Origin: Oscillospiraceae bacterium
GTDB lineage: Bacteria; Bacillota; Clostridia; Oscillospirales; UBA929
Direction: 5' to 3'
DNA length: 64,000 nt
Assembly (NCBI GenBank): GCA_009780275.1
Contig: WRAI01000003.1
Span: forward strand, 1-64,000
Shown here: positions 42,471-50,133 of the stretch, piece by piece
Layout of the letters: each line of letters opens with the position of its first letter
Position numbering within the stretch: position 1 is the stretch's first letter
Made by a program: the position numbers and the translations under genes
The notes under the pieces: generated by a model
Database searches by the model: none
What the model was told of the DNA's origin: nothing
The model's input: the letters and a program-made list of their open reading frames with translations, nothing else

Positions 42471-43058
42471 ATGAAAAAAATGGCTTTATTTTTGGGTGTG
42501 CTGCTATTATTTTGTTTGGTCGTTGGGTGTTCGTCGAACGCGGGCGATGATGCAAATCTGCCGATACCCACGGAAACACCGCAAGAAACATCAAACGAAA
42601 TACTGTTACCCACGCCCTCGCCATCAATCGAACCTGAGCAAACACCTGAGCTGCCCCCACAAACACCGCATCCGATTACTTCAAGTGAAGGAACAGAGTC
42701 ACTTTTGCTGTCTTATGATTCATTTGTCGAATTTGCCGACCCCCGTGCAGATAGTGCACAACCAGATATAAATCCGACTGTCATCGCAACAAGTTCAACC
42801 GTCAGTATGTTTAGGTATATTGAAATTTTATTTACCCATGACGATTACGTTCGACTCTATGATGCCGGTACATTATATACACTCGATTACCTCACGCCCG
42901 AAACACCCTTTGTCGTCCATGGCATTCCGTGGAGCACAATCCCTCAAAGAGGAATTTCCTTTGTTGACGAGAGCGGCATTGCTCGATATTTTACTGTATC
43001 TTTGAGCGGTTACGACGGTGCCATTGTACTTGTTGAGTTTTGGAATCCCGAAGATTAA
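42471..43058 (+). CDS. Lipoprotein with Pro/Thr-rich linker
   Basis: 195 residues. GAGGTG lies 6-7 bases before the ATG at 42471. Signal peptide MKKMALFLGVLLLFCLVV and lipobox VVGCSS place it on the outer face of the membrane. Residues about 30-75 are a Pro/Thr/Glu/Ser linker (PTETPQE, TPSPSIEPEQ). The C-terminal 110 residues are globular, probably beta-rich (VSMFRYIEILFTHDDYVRLY, YFTVSLSGYDGAIVLVEFW). I do not recognise the domain. tsaC starts directly after its stop, so they share a transcript although their roles look unrelated. Confidence 0.75.
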   Translation: MKKMALFLGVLLLFCLVVGCSSNAGDDANLPIPTETPQETSNEILLPTPSPSIEPEQTPELPPQTPHPITSSEGTESLLLSYDSFVEFADPRADSAQPDINPTVIATSSTVSMFRYIEILFTHDDYVRLYDAGTLYTLDYLTPETPFVVHGIPWSTIPQRGISFVDESGIARYFTVSLSGYDGAIVLVEFWNPED

Positions 43059-43059
43059 C

Positions 43060-44022
43060 ATGAAACAGAATACTTTAAATATCACAATCCCGCAAGCAAC
43101 ACAACTCCTGCGCGCGCAACAAGTTGTCGCATTTCCGACCGAAACCGTCTACGGCTTAGGTGCTGATGCAACTTCCGACATTGCTGTCGGCAAAATTTTC
43201 GCCGCCAAGGGCAGACCCGGCGACAATCCGCTGATTGTGCATATCGCCGACGAATCGCAGCTGCCGACAGTTGCCGTGGCCATTCCCGACGTTGCGCGGC
43301 AATTGATGGCGGCATTTTGGCCGGGCGCGTTGACGATTATTTTGCCCAAGCACGATAGCTTGTCTTCGCTTGTAACAGCAGGTTTACAAACGGTTGGCGT
43401 GCGCATTCCATCACACCCTATCGCGCTTGAATTGCTGCGCGAAACGGGGTTGCCGCTTGCCGCGCCGAGTGCTAATATATCGGGCAAACCCAGCCCTACA
43501 ACGGCACAACACGTTGCTGATGATTTTGGTGATACCATTGCAGGCATTGTTGACGGCGGCAGTTGTCAAGTCGGGTTAGAATCTACTGTCATCGACTGCA
43601 CCGCAAGCGTTCCCACGATTCTGCGCCCCGGCGGCGTAACACGGGCGGCGATTGAGGCGGTAATTGGGCGCGTGGAAGTTTCCGGCGACACAGCAAATGT
43701 ACCAAAGTCGCCCGGCATGAAGTATAAACACTATGCACCACAAGCACCAATGACCATCGTGCAAGGTGATGTGGCGTTTTTTGAACGCATGGTTGCCAAC
43801 GCAAGGTGCGACGGCAAACGTGTCGGTTTATTACAAGCCAACGACTATGTTATCACCGAACTGGCGCAGAATTTATACGCAATTTTGCGTGCATTTGATG
43901 AGCAGGAATTAGACGCGATTTATTGCCAAAGTTTTTCACAAGACGATCTAGGTGAAGCGGTTATGAATCGGTTGCTGAAAGCAGCTGACGGGCGTATCAT
44001 CTATCAAGGTCTGGGCCAATGA
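43060..44022 (+). CDS. tsaC: Threonylcarbamoyl-AMP synthase (Sua5/YwlC type)
   Basis: 320 residues, the longer form with a C-terminal Sua5 domain. The YrdC domain has VVAFPTETVYGLGADA, KIFAAKGRPGDNPLIVHIA, FWPGALTIIL, VGVRIPSHPIA and LPLAAPSANISGKPSPT. The linker and ROSSMANN-like C-terminal domain follow the GMKYKHYAPQAP loop that is diagnostic of Sua5. It makes threonylcarbamoyl-AMP for TsaD (14234). The ribosome site is weak, and the start lies 1 base after the lipoprotein stop, so expression probably relies on translational coupling. Confidence 0.95.
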   Translation: MKQNTLNITIPQATQLLRAQQVVAFPTETVYGLGADATSDIAVGKIFAAKGRPGDNPLIVHIADESQLPTVAVAIPDVARQLMAAFWPGALTIILPKHDSLSSLVTAGLQTVGVRIPSHPIALELLRETGLPLAAPSANISGKPSPTTAQHVADDFGDTIAGIVDGGSCQVGLESTVIDCTASVPTILRPGGVTRAAIEAVIGRVEVSGDTANVPKSPGMKYKHYAPQAPMTIVQGDVAFFERMVANARCDGKRVGLLQANDYVITELAQNLYAILRAFDEQELDAIYCQSFSQDDLGEAVMNRLLKAADGRIIYQGLGQ

Positions 44023-44504
44023 AAACAATATTGACCGAACGATGTGCGTTGATTCCATTGAGTGAAGTTGATTTTGAAGAACTAACGCCCTTGGCAATAA
44101 GCCAAGACGCGCGGCAATATCTAGGCGGCGTTCGTCCCTTGGAAACAGCCCTAAACGGGTGGCGAAAGTCAATACAGGAGGCAAACGAATATCCGTTTAC
44201 TGTACGATTGCGAGAATCGAATACTGCCATTGGACTTGTGATGATTGCCCCACACCATAATCCAGCAGACATGGAAGTCTCATTCCTGTTTATGCCAGCG
44301 TACTGGGGACACGGTTACGCAAAGGAAACAGTAAAGTCATTGCTTGCATTTTGTGGGCAGGAATTGAGGCTAAATCGCGTTGTTTCGGAAACACAAACGG
44401 AAAATATGCGCTCACGACGGTTGCTTGAATCGCTAGGGTATGTTGTTGAAGATGAAATAGATCGGTTCGGCAAAAAACAAAACATATACTCAATAATCAT
44501 CTAA
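44019..44504 (+). CDS. GNAT acetyltransferase (RimJ/RimL-like)
   Basis: 161 residues. It begins TILTERCALIPLSEVDFEEL and has the acetyl-CoA loop FMPAYWGHGYAKETVKSLL, then LNRVVSETQTENMRSRRLLESLGY. This is the RimJ/RimL subgroup that acetylates N-termini or small amines. Its ATG overlaps the tsaC stop. Its end overlaps the convergent TtcA-like gene by 15 bases. Confidence 0.88.
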   Translation: MKTILTERCALIPLSEVDFEELTPLAISQDARQYLGGVRPLETALNGWRKSIQEANEYPFTVRLRESNTAIGLVMIAPHHNPADMEVSFLFMPAYWGHGYAKETVKSLLAFCGQELRLNRVVSETQTENMRSRRLLESLGYVVEDEIDRFGKKQNIYSIII

Positions 44505-45554
44505 AAAATGCACAACTTCGCCATCTTTCCTTTTATACGAAATAATCGACCCCAAATGCACATTTTCCACACTGTTAAAAATATTACACTCCACATCGGG
44601 GTTGGTTTTCTTTAATTCTTGAATCAACTGCTTAATTTCTGTGCGCTTGGAAAACATTGCGCCGTCAAGACTGCACGAGTCGGTCAATCGGCAAGCGCAC
44701 TGCAAAAAATGCAAATCGTGATAGCGCTGAAAGTGCTTGATATCGCGCTCGCGCACCAAATACATCGGGCGAATCAGCTCCATGTCCTCAAAATTTTTGC
44801 TTTTCAGCTTGGGCATCATAGTCTGCACCTGTGAGCCGTAGAGCATACCCATTAAGATGGTTTCAATCACATCGTCATAATGATGTCCCAGCGCGATTTT
44901 GTTGCAACCGCGATTTTGCGCCTCGGCGTACAAATGCCCGCGCCGCATCCGCGCACACAAATAGCACGGCGATTTTTCAACATTTGCTACACTATCGAAA
45001 ATATCGGTTTCAAACACTTCTATCGGCACGCCTAAATTGGCGGCATTGCGTTCAATCAAGGCGCGGTTTTCAGGCGCATAACCGGGATCCATGACTAAAA
45101 ACGTCAGCGAAAACGACACTTGGCGATGGCGTTGCAGCTCTTGCAGCAATTTCGCCATCAGCATGGAATCTTTGCCTCCCGAAATGCAGACGGCAATGTG
45201 GTCGCCCTCTTGCACAAGCTGATATGCCTTGATTGCCTTGGTGAACTTACTGAAAATCTGCTTATGAAATTTTTTGCGGATACTTTCCTCGATCTTGACA
45301 CGATTATCCACCTGTACACGCGATAACACCCATTGCGCATAGCCGCCCTCTAAATGCACGGCGTTGTAACCCTTTTCGCGCCACTCCTCGGCAATTTTTG
45401 CGCTAATTTCACCACGCCGACAATATAAAATGTAAGGGATGTTGTCGCCAACGTCCCGTTTCGGCGGCAAATCATCATGAATCTCTTTGACGTCAACCAT
45501 AATATAACCGTCACGCGGCAATGCGTTAAGCTGTTCGGCGGTGATAGTATCCAT
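44490..45554 (-). CDS. Rhodanese-TtcA-like fusion (tRNA thiolation family)
   Basis: 354 residues. Residues 1 to about 90 form a rhodanese-like domain with the persulfide Cys in YILYCRRGEIS and the helix GGYAQWVLSRV. Residues about 95-354 are a PP-loop ATPase: AVCISGGKDSMLMAKLL (SGGKDS), ERNAANLGVPIEVFET, CYLCARMRRGHLYAEA (CxxC) and LGHHYDDVIETILM. This is the TtcA/TtuA group that thiolates tRNA or activates sulfur. A built-in rhodanese would supply persulfide sulfur. A second set of cysteines (LQCACRLTDSC) may hold an iron-sulfur cluster. The exact substrate is not provable here. Confidence 0.88.
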   Translation of the reverse strand: MDTITAEQLNALPRDGYIMVDVKEIHDDLPPKRDVGDNIPYILYCRRGEISAKIAEEWREKGYNAVHLEGGYAQWVLSRVQVDNRVKIEESIRKKFHKQIFSKFTKAIKAYQLVQEGDHIAVCISGGKDSMLMAKLLQELQRHRQVSFSLTFLVMDPGYAPENRALIERNAANLGVPIEVFETDIFDSVANVEKSPCYLCARMRRGHLYAEAQNRGCNKIALGHHYDDVIETILMGMLYGSQVQTMMPKLKSKNFEDMELIRPMYLVRERDIKHFQRYHDLHFLQCACRLTDSCSLDGAMFSKRTEIKQLIQELKKTNPDVECNIFNSVENVHLGSIISYKRKDGEVVHFLDDY

Positions 45555-45571
45555 AATGCGCTCCTTTGAAC

Positions 45572-45598
45572 AAAAAAAGGGCGGCAGATTTGCCGCCC
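45572..45598 (-). terminator. Terminator of the rplM-rpsI operon
   Basis: Minus-strand GGGCGGCA-AATC-TGCCGCCC followed by seven T. Eight-base perfect stem. Confidence 0.9.
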
Positions 45599-45611
45599 AA
45601 TAGCGATAAAA

Positions 45612-46016
45612 TTAACGTTTGCTGAACTGCGGTGCGCGGCGTGCGGCTTTAAGACCGTACTTCTTGCGCTCTTTCATACGCGGGTCGCGGGTGAGGAAAC
45701 CGGCTTGTTTGAGAATGGCACGATACTCATCATTCACCAGCAACAGCGCACGGCTGACACCGTGGCGGATGGCACCTGCTTGACCCGTTACACCGCCGCC
45801 AACGACGGTAATACGCAAGTCAACGCGACCGACTGTGCTGGTAGCCAACAACGGTTGGCGCACAATCATTTTCAAGGTTTCTAAACCAAAATAATCGTCG
45901 ATATCACGACCGTTAATGGTAATTTCGCCCGTGCCGTTCGGGAATAAATGAACACGTGCGACCGACGACTTGCGTCGTCCCGTGCCGTAGAAATACGGTT
46001 TCTTGCTTTGATACAT
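45612..46016 (-). CDS. rpsI: Ribosomal protein S9
   Basis: 134 residues. Family motifs are [45 protein letters not shown] and the C-terminal [24 protein letters not shown] tail that reaches the P-site tRNA. Here the last residues read QFSKR, as in all S9. Its ATG overlaps the rplM stop by one base. Confidence 0.98.
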   Translation of the reverse strand: MYQSKKPYFYGTGRRKSSVARVHLFPNGTGEITINGRDIDDYFGLETLKMIVRQPLLATSTVGRVDLRITVVGGGVTGQAGAIRHGVSRALLLVNDEYRAILKQAGFLTRDPRMKERKKYGLKAARRAPQFSKR

Positions 46017-46453
46017 TATTTAGCACCTCCTGCGTAGAGTACGGGTTGTTGTGCTTCGTGGGTATGCGTTGCATCCGCGAAGATACGCAAGCGCGTTAAC
46101 GCCTTATGCGACAACGCATTGCGCGGCATCATGCCTTTGACGGCCAAACGCATTGCCAGCGGTGAATTTTTTTCCATCAGCAGACGATATTTCGTTGCTT
46201 TCAGACCGCCAACGTAACCGCTGTGACGGTAGTAGATTTTTTGCTCGGGCTTTTTGCCGGTCAAAACGGCTTGCGATGCGTTGATGATGATTACAAAATC
46301 GCCAACGTCTACGTGCGGGGTGTATTCCGGCTTATGTTTGCCGCGCAGCAGTGTTGCCGCTTTGGCCGCGGTGTGCCCCAGCGAAACGCCGGCCGCATCA
46401 AGAATCAGCCATTCACGCGTGACGTTCTCTTTTCTTGCCATGGTCGTGCTCAT
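46016..46453 (-). CDS. rplM: Ribosomal protein L13
   Basis: 145 residues. Motifs are [57 protein letters not shown] and [26 protein letters not shown] is about 8 bases before the ATG at 46453; an internal ATG at 46441 is less likely. rplM-rpsI is the universal L13-S9 operon, transcribed from the promoter at 46499. Confidence 0.98.
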   Translation of the reverse strand: MSTTMARKENVTREWLILDAAGVSLGHTAAKAATLLRGKHKPEYTPHVDVGDFVIIINASQAVLTGKKPEQKIYYRHSGYVGGLKATKYRLLMEKNSPLAMRLAVKGMMPRNALSHKALTRLRIFADATHTHEAQQPVLYAGGAK

Positions 46454-46498
46454 TGCGAGAGCCTCCTCAATTTGTTTGTTATTTTTTTATGCTTGCGT

Positions 46499-46528
46499 AG
46501 CATATCACAAATGCCCTATGCTTGTCAA
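46499..46528 (-). promoter_or_regulatory. rplM-rpsI promoter
   Basis: Minus-strand TTGACA (46523-46528), 18-base spacer, TATGCT (46499-46504). The leader of about 40 bases is too short for the known L13 leader RNA. The remaining gap up to 46668 holds nothing I can assign. Confidence 0.7.
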
Positions 46529-46668
46529 GTGTTTTTGATATATCTTTTGCAAAGTCGTTTATGCTCGTTAAATCTCTTATATACTCTTGTTTTCGTTTGT
46601 GAAATTTTGCTTTTATCATTCAACATTCCGCCCCATTCAATTGTATTATAAGCAAGGGAGGTGATTCT

Positions 46669-46900
46669 TTGTTGTTTACCATGACCGTCAACGGCGAAGA
46701 GCGTGGTCTCCGCCTCAACGGCTGCAATTTGTTGTGTACAGACAAAGAGGCAATCTATCGTCGTCATGTACAGACCGTCTATCGCGTGTGTTTCACTTAT
46801 TATGAAGAATGCGCCGGATACGGAGGGCATGGTGTCGGAGACGTTTTGCAAAATGCTGCAATCGAGCGCAATATTCGAGAGCGAAACGCATGAGAAATCT
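46669..46900 (+). pseudogene. Decayed ECF sigma factor, region 2 only
   Basis: GGAGGTGA precedes a TTG start. The first frame reads DKEAIYRRHVQTVYRVCFTY, the start of sigma region 2. At 46800 an extra T (TTA TTATGAAG) shifts the frame; the next frame continues the same domain (MKNAPDTEGMVSETFCKMLQ, FESETHEKS) and then stops at about 46900. Region 2 is thus split and region 4 is missing altogether. The gene cannot make a working sigma factor. The promoter and cysteine-rich gene follow directly, as if they replaced its 3' half. Confidence 0.7.
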
Positions 46901-46928
46901 TGATTTTTGGGCGATTGCGTGGTATACT
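46900..46928 (+). promoter_or_regulatory. Promoter for the 47033 gene
   Basis: TTGATT (46900-46905), 17-base spacer, TATACT (46923-46928). GGTATA (46921) is repeated as TATACC 22 bases further, a loose dyad. The 13-bp repeat follows at 46989. Confidence 0.55.
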
Positions 46929-46988
46929 CATGGCGTGGATAGCGACATTAGCTATACCATGAACGGCTACACTAACGAATGTGCCAAG

Positions 46989-47001
46989 TTTATATTTTGA
47001 A
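46989..47001 (+). repeat. 13-bp repeat TTTATATTTTGAA in the leader of the 47033 gene
   Basis: Identical to 39833-39845 in the leader of the related gene at 39321, in the same orientation relative to the gene. A partial inverted match (GATATTCAAAATA) lies after the gene at 47611. Confidence 0.55.
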
Positions 47002-47032
47002 TATGAGGAAACCGAAAAAAGGAGAAACATAA

Positions 47033-47599
47033 ATGTCTGAAAAAAAGATTATGTCCATATCTAATAAGGACTTAAAAGAAATGAAAAGCAAGCCTAAAAT
47101 CGAGGATGTAATTTCCGAGTGTTTTGGCGGCGAAATGAAAGAAATAGCACTGGATTTTGTCGATTATTTACGGACGAATAAAATGTCACCAACAGTTATT
47201 TCAATAACTTCATGGAAATCCAGTTGTAAAGGCAAAGTTATTTGTTATGTGAATTTTGATAAAGGAAAATTACTTATAATTCCCCACTTGAATCATTTGA
47301 ACACATATAGAGAAACAGCTGAAAAAGAAGAATTGGGTAGCGTGCTTCAGAATAATCTTTTCCGTTGTGAGGATTGCAATTACTGCATGAAGAAATATCC
47401 CGATTGCGAACCGGGTAGAACCATAACGATACTTGGAAAACAATTCAATAATATATGCAATGGACGAGCGCCGGTGGGCATATACAATCCCTGTGAAGAA
47501 GATGTTGTTCATATAAAGAGGTTATTAGACTTAGAGAAGAACGCCCGAAAGGAAAGTAAATCACAATCCATTTACTTTGCGAACTATAACGATTCATAA
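47033..47599 (+). CDS. Small cysteine-rich protein, family member 2
   Basis: 188 residues. AAAGGAG lies about 9 bases before the ATG. It is soluble and Lys/Asn/Ile rich, unlike its neighbours, which suggests acquisition. The order of parts matches the 39321 protein: an N-terminal helical segment, a beta hairpin with two Cys (CKGKVICYVNF), the cluster RCEDCNYCMKKYPDCEPGR, a later NNICN, and a C-terminal helix (DVVHIKRLLDLEKNA). CxxC-x2-C-x6-C suggests a zinc or iron-sulfur site. No catalytic motif is seen. It sits in a decayed region between a broken sigma gene and an Ig-like remnant. Confidence 0.7.
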   Translation: MSEKKIMSISNKDLKEMKSKPKIEDVISECFGGEMKEIALDFVDYLRTNKMSPTVISITSWKSSCKGKVICYVNFDKGKLLIIPHLNHLNTYRETAEKEELGSVLQNNLFRCEDCNYCMKKYPDCEPGRTITILGKQFNNICNGRAPVGIYNPCEEDVVHIKRLLDLEKNARKESKSQSIYFANYNDS

Positions 47600-47686
47600 A
47601 ACCACAAATTGATATTCAAAATAAGCAGAAACTGCGCGACAAACTAACAACCAAATCAAGCCGTGAGTAGGCATATTTTCAACTAC

Positions 47687-47709
47687 AAGCCCTACCCTAT
47701 GGGGCTTTT
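47687..47709 (+). terminator. Weak terminator after the 47033 gene
   Basis: AAGCCC-9-base loop-GGGCTT followed by TTGCC. A 6-bp stem with a short T tract, so only a tentative call. Confidence 0.4.
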
Positions 47710-47757
47710 GCCATGCCTATAATACGAATATCGGGGAAATTGTAAAAATGCCCTTGA

Positions 47758-47982
47758 CAAATTGCTCATGGTTATGCCAGCCAAAATGTTGTGCTTTACG
47801 GTCAGCCCGAGGAGAGCCGAACCGGCATGTCTTTCACGTTGGAAAACCGCTCCGAGATTGATTTTGGATATGGCACCTTTTTTGATGTGGCACGTTATGA
47901 GGACGGGCGCGAAATGTGGATATTCATGCATTCCAGGTATCCCACTACGGAATATGTGATGATTGAGTTTGTGGTCGAGTAG
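47758..47982 (+). pseudogene. Remnant of an Ig-like (Big_14-type) lipoprotein domain
   Basis: After a TGA at 47755 the frame reads VVLYGQPEESRTGMSFTLEN then SEIDFGYGTFFDVARYEDGR and ends EFVVE at 47982. 'TLEN+S...YG..F.V..YEDG' is the core of the bacterial Ig-like domain often found at the end of Clostridial lipoproteins. There is no signal peptide or ribosome site, and the domain is short at both ends, so it is a fragment. The 47600-48162 interval therefore holds this remnant, a weak terminator and the galK promoter and leader. Confidence 0.5.
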
Positions 47983-48008
47983 AGCGGCTTCTTGTTTGAA
48001 CGGGCGGG

Positions 48009-48037
48009 TTGACCCCGTCCCTGTGCTGTGCTATACT
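48009..48037 (+). promoter_or_regulatory. galK promoter
   Basis: TTGACC (48009-48014), 17-base spacer, TATACT (48032-48037). The transcript would start near 48044, leaving a 119-base leader. Confidence 0.65.
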
Positions 48038-48043
48038 AATTTC

Positions 48044-48162
48044 ATTATATCGTCGCCGGAAGTCCGGCGTCAATTGCGGCAGGGTTGGCTTTGCCTCCCC
48101 GTCCGCCGATAAAATCAAAAAGGGGGCCCCGCAAAGCCTGCTTTGTGGGGAAATAGCATAGT
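48044..48162 (+). promoter_or_regulatory. Structured galK leader with two alternative stems
   Basis: Three elements can be seen. A hairpin CGCCGG-AAGT-CCGGCG lies near 48056-48071. GGCTTTGC (48087-48094) is exactly complementary to GCAAAGCC (48131-48138). CCCCGCAAAG (48127-48136) can instead pair with CTTTGTGGGG (48141-48150). The last two pairings share GCAAAG, so they exclude each other. In the second, GGGGA, the only ribosome-site-like sequence before the ATG, is hidden. This is the layout of a translational switch, though no ligand or known riboswitch class is recognised. Confidence 0.5.
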
Positions 48163-49443
48163 ATGGCAACTTTACGGGAATGGAAAAAAGCCTTCGAAAA
48201 CGGGCAGTTTGACAAAAAAATCCAGGCACTGTACGGCAACTTATCCGATGGACAGCGCGAGCGTTACATTGACGCGCTCGACCAATTCAAAGCGTTCTAC
48301 GGCGACCGTGATAACATCATCATTGTCACGGCACCAGGGCGCACCGAAATCGGGGGGAATCACACCGACCACAATCACGGCAAAGTGCTGACAGGTGCAG
48401 TCAATCTTGATGTGCTTGCTATCGTTTCGGCGCATGAACAGCCGCTGATTCGCATTCAATCAAAAGGCCATGCCGAAAATCGCGTTGACTTAGGCGATTT
48501 ATCGATACAGCAGAACGAATACGGCCACTCTACTGCTCTTATTCGCGGCATCGCATCTCGATTGCAGTCATTATGCCACAACATTGGCGGATTTGTGGCA
48601 TACACAACCAGTGACGTCACAAGCGGCTCTGGCTTATCGTCTTCCGCCGCATTTGAGGTCTTAGTTGGTTCGATCTTCAACACACTGTACAATGGCAATG
48701 CCATCGACAGCAAAACGCTGGCAAGAACCGGGCAATACGCTGAAAACGAGTATTTTGGTAAGCCGTGCGGACTGTTGGATCAGATGGGCAGCGTTTGCGG
48801 CGGCATTGTTGCCATTGATTTCAAAGACACACAATCTCCCATTGTTGAACAAATCAACTTTGACCTTGCAGCAGCAAACTACGCCATGTGCATCACCATG
48901 GCAGGCGGCTCACATGCTGAACTGACGGGGCATTATACTGCTATTCCAACCGAAATGAAATCTGTTGCCGCAGCATTGGGGAAATCTGTCTTGCGCGAAG
49001 TTTCACCGTGTGATTTTTACGCTAATATCGCTGCCGTCCGCAAGCAATGCGGCGACCGCGCCGTTCTGCGTGCTATACACTTCTTCGCCGATAACGAACG
49101 AGTTGATGGGCAGGTCGATGCCCTGAAAAGCGGCAATTTCGACAAGTTTTTGGCGTTGATTAACGAGTCGGGTTATTCATCCTATATGTACTTACAAAAT
49201 GTATCAACCTATGCTGATAGTGCCGACCAGGAAGTCGCGCTAGCATTGGCGTTGAGCGAGAGTTTGCTGCAAGGCCGCGGCGCAAGCCGTGTACACGGCG
49301 GTGGCTTCGCAGGCACCATTCAAGCATTTGTGCCCAATGATTTGGTGGATAGTTATATCACAGGCATGGACGCACTGCTGGGCGCGGGTAGTTGCAAAGC
49401 GTTGGCGATTCGTGGGGTCGGCCCTGTGGTTTGGAGGTTGTAA
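48163..49443 (+). CDS. galK: Galactokinase-family GHMP kinase
   Basis: 426 residues. Motif 1 GRTEIGGNHTDHNHGKVL (59-75) is the galactokinase signature that binds the sugar. Motif 2 TSGSGLSSSAAFEVL (about 153-167) is the ATP loop, and motif 3 RVHGGGFAGTIQAF closes the site. It phosphorylates galactose at C1. No galT or galE genes flank it. The N-terminus has an extra about 45 residues before motif 1, as in other Clostridial galactokinases. The leader upstream is structured and could control translation. Confidence 0.9.
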   Translation: MATLREWKKAFENGQFDKKIQALYGNLSDGQRERYIDALDQFKAFYGDRDNIIIVTAPGRTEIGGNHTDHNHGKVLTGAVNLDVLAIVSAHEQPLIRIQSKGHAENRVDLGDLSIQQNEYGHSTALIRGIASRLQSLCHNIGGFVAYTTSDVTSGSGLSSSAAFEVLVGSIFNTLYNGNAIDSKTLARTGQYAENEYFGKPCGLLDQMGSVCGGIVAIDFKDTQSPIVEQINFDLAAANYAMCITMAGGSHAELTGHYTAIPTEMKSVAAALGKSVLREVSPCDFYANIAAVRKQCGDRAVLRAIHFFADNERVDGQVDALKSGNFDKFLALINESGYSSYMYLQNVSTYADSADQEVALALALSESLLQGRGASRVHGGGFAGTIQAFVPNDLVDSYITGMDALLGAGSCKALAIRGVGPVVWRL

Positions 49444-49601
49444 CTGCACCAACCGGGTATAGCTTTATGAGGTTACTGGGTGGCAAATCATTTTCATATA
49501 CCACTTAGCGATGGAAAGCCCTCCACAACTTAGTTCTTGTCATTGCATTTTTCCTCCTTTCATTTAAGACACAGCTACTGTATCTTTGATGTTGACATTT
49601 G

Positions 49602-50133
49602 TCAAAATGCGCCCCACTGCGCCAGCAGGCTCCGCACCTCGCGCCTCGTTTTAACGCGCAAGAACGGTTTGTCTGAGTATTTCTTATGCAAAGCCATCAC
49701 TGTTTTTTTCTTTGTTTTTGGGTATTCCCATATCCATTTGCAGAATGTCAAAAACTCTTTGCTAAACACGCCCCGCTCTTTGAGGTACTCCGGCAAGTCG
49801 GAACGCTTTTTGCCAACTCTCTTCGCCACCGACAGCATACACACAAAGCGGTTTATATCTAAAAATATGACCACCTCTGCCGCCGCAAACCGCAATTCTA
49901 TTGTGCTGCCATAATTGCCATCAATAATCCACCGTTCGCCGCTGATAAGCTCTCGTTGATGCACAATCCATTCTGCTCCGGGCGTTTTCTCCCTCCCATC
50001 CGGGCTTCCAAAACTCGACGTCCAAATGGTGCAACGGATAGCCCGTCAATGCGGCAATTTTCTTAGAAAGCCAACTCTTGCCACTACCGGGACTGCCAAC
50101 AATGGCAATTTTCTTATAATCTTGTATGTTCAT
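49602..50133 (-). pseudogene. Adenylate-kinase-like P-loop protein gene with one frameshift
   Basis: The start at 50133 overlaps the amylase end by 20 bases. Frame 1 has the P loop in KIAIVGSPGSGKSWLSKKIA and runs PLHHLDVEFWKPGWE, the FlaR/'topology modulation' kinase pattern. It then loses the frame in the GGGAGGG run near 49990. The second frame continues exactly as this family does (PGAEWIVHQRELISGERWII, DGNYGSTIELR) to 49602. Deleting one G joins them into a protein of about 176 residues. Such proteins are uncharacterised small NTPases. Either a pseudogene or a one-base assembly error. Confidence 0.75.

Noticed and set aside
46454-46668. L13 leader autoregulatory RNA upstream of rplM
   Set aside because: The promoter at 46499-46528 leaves only about 40 bases of leader, too short for that structure.
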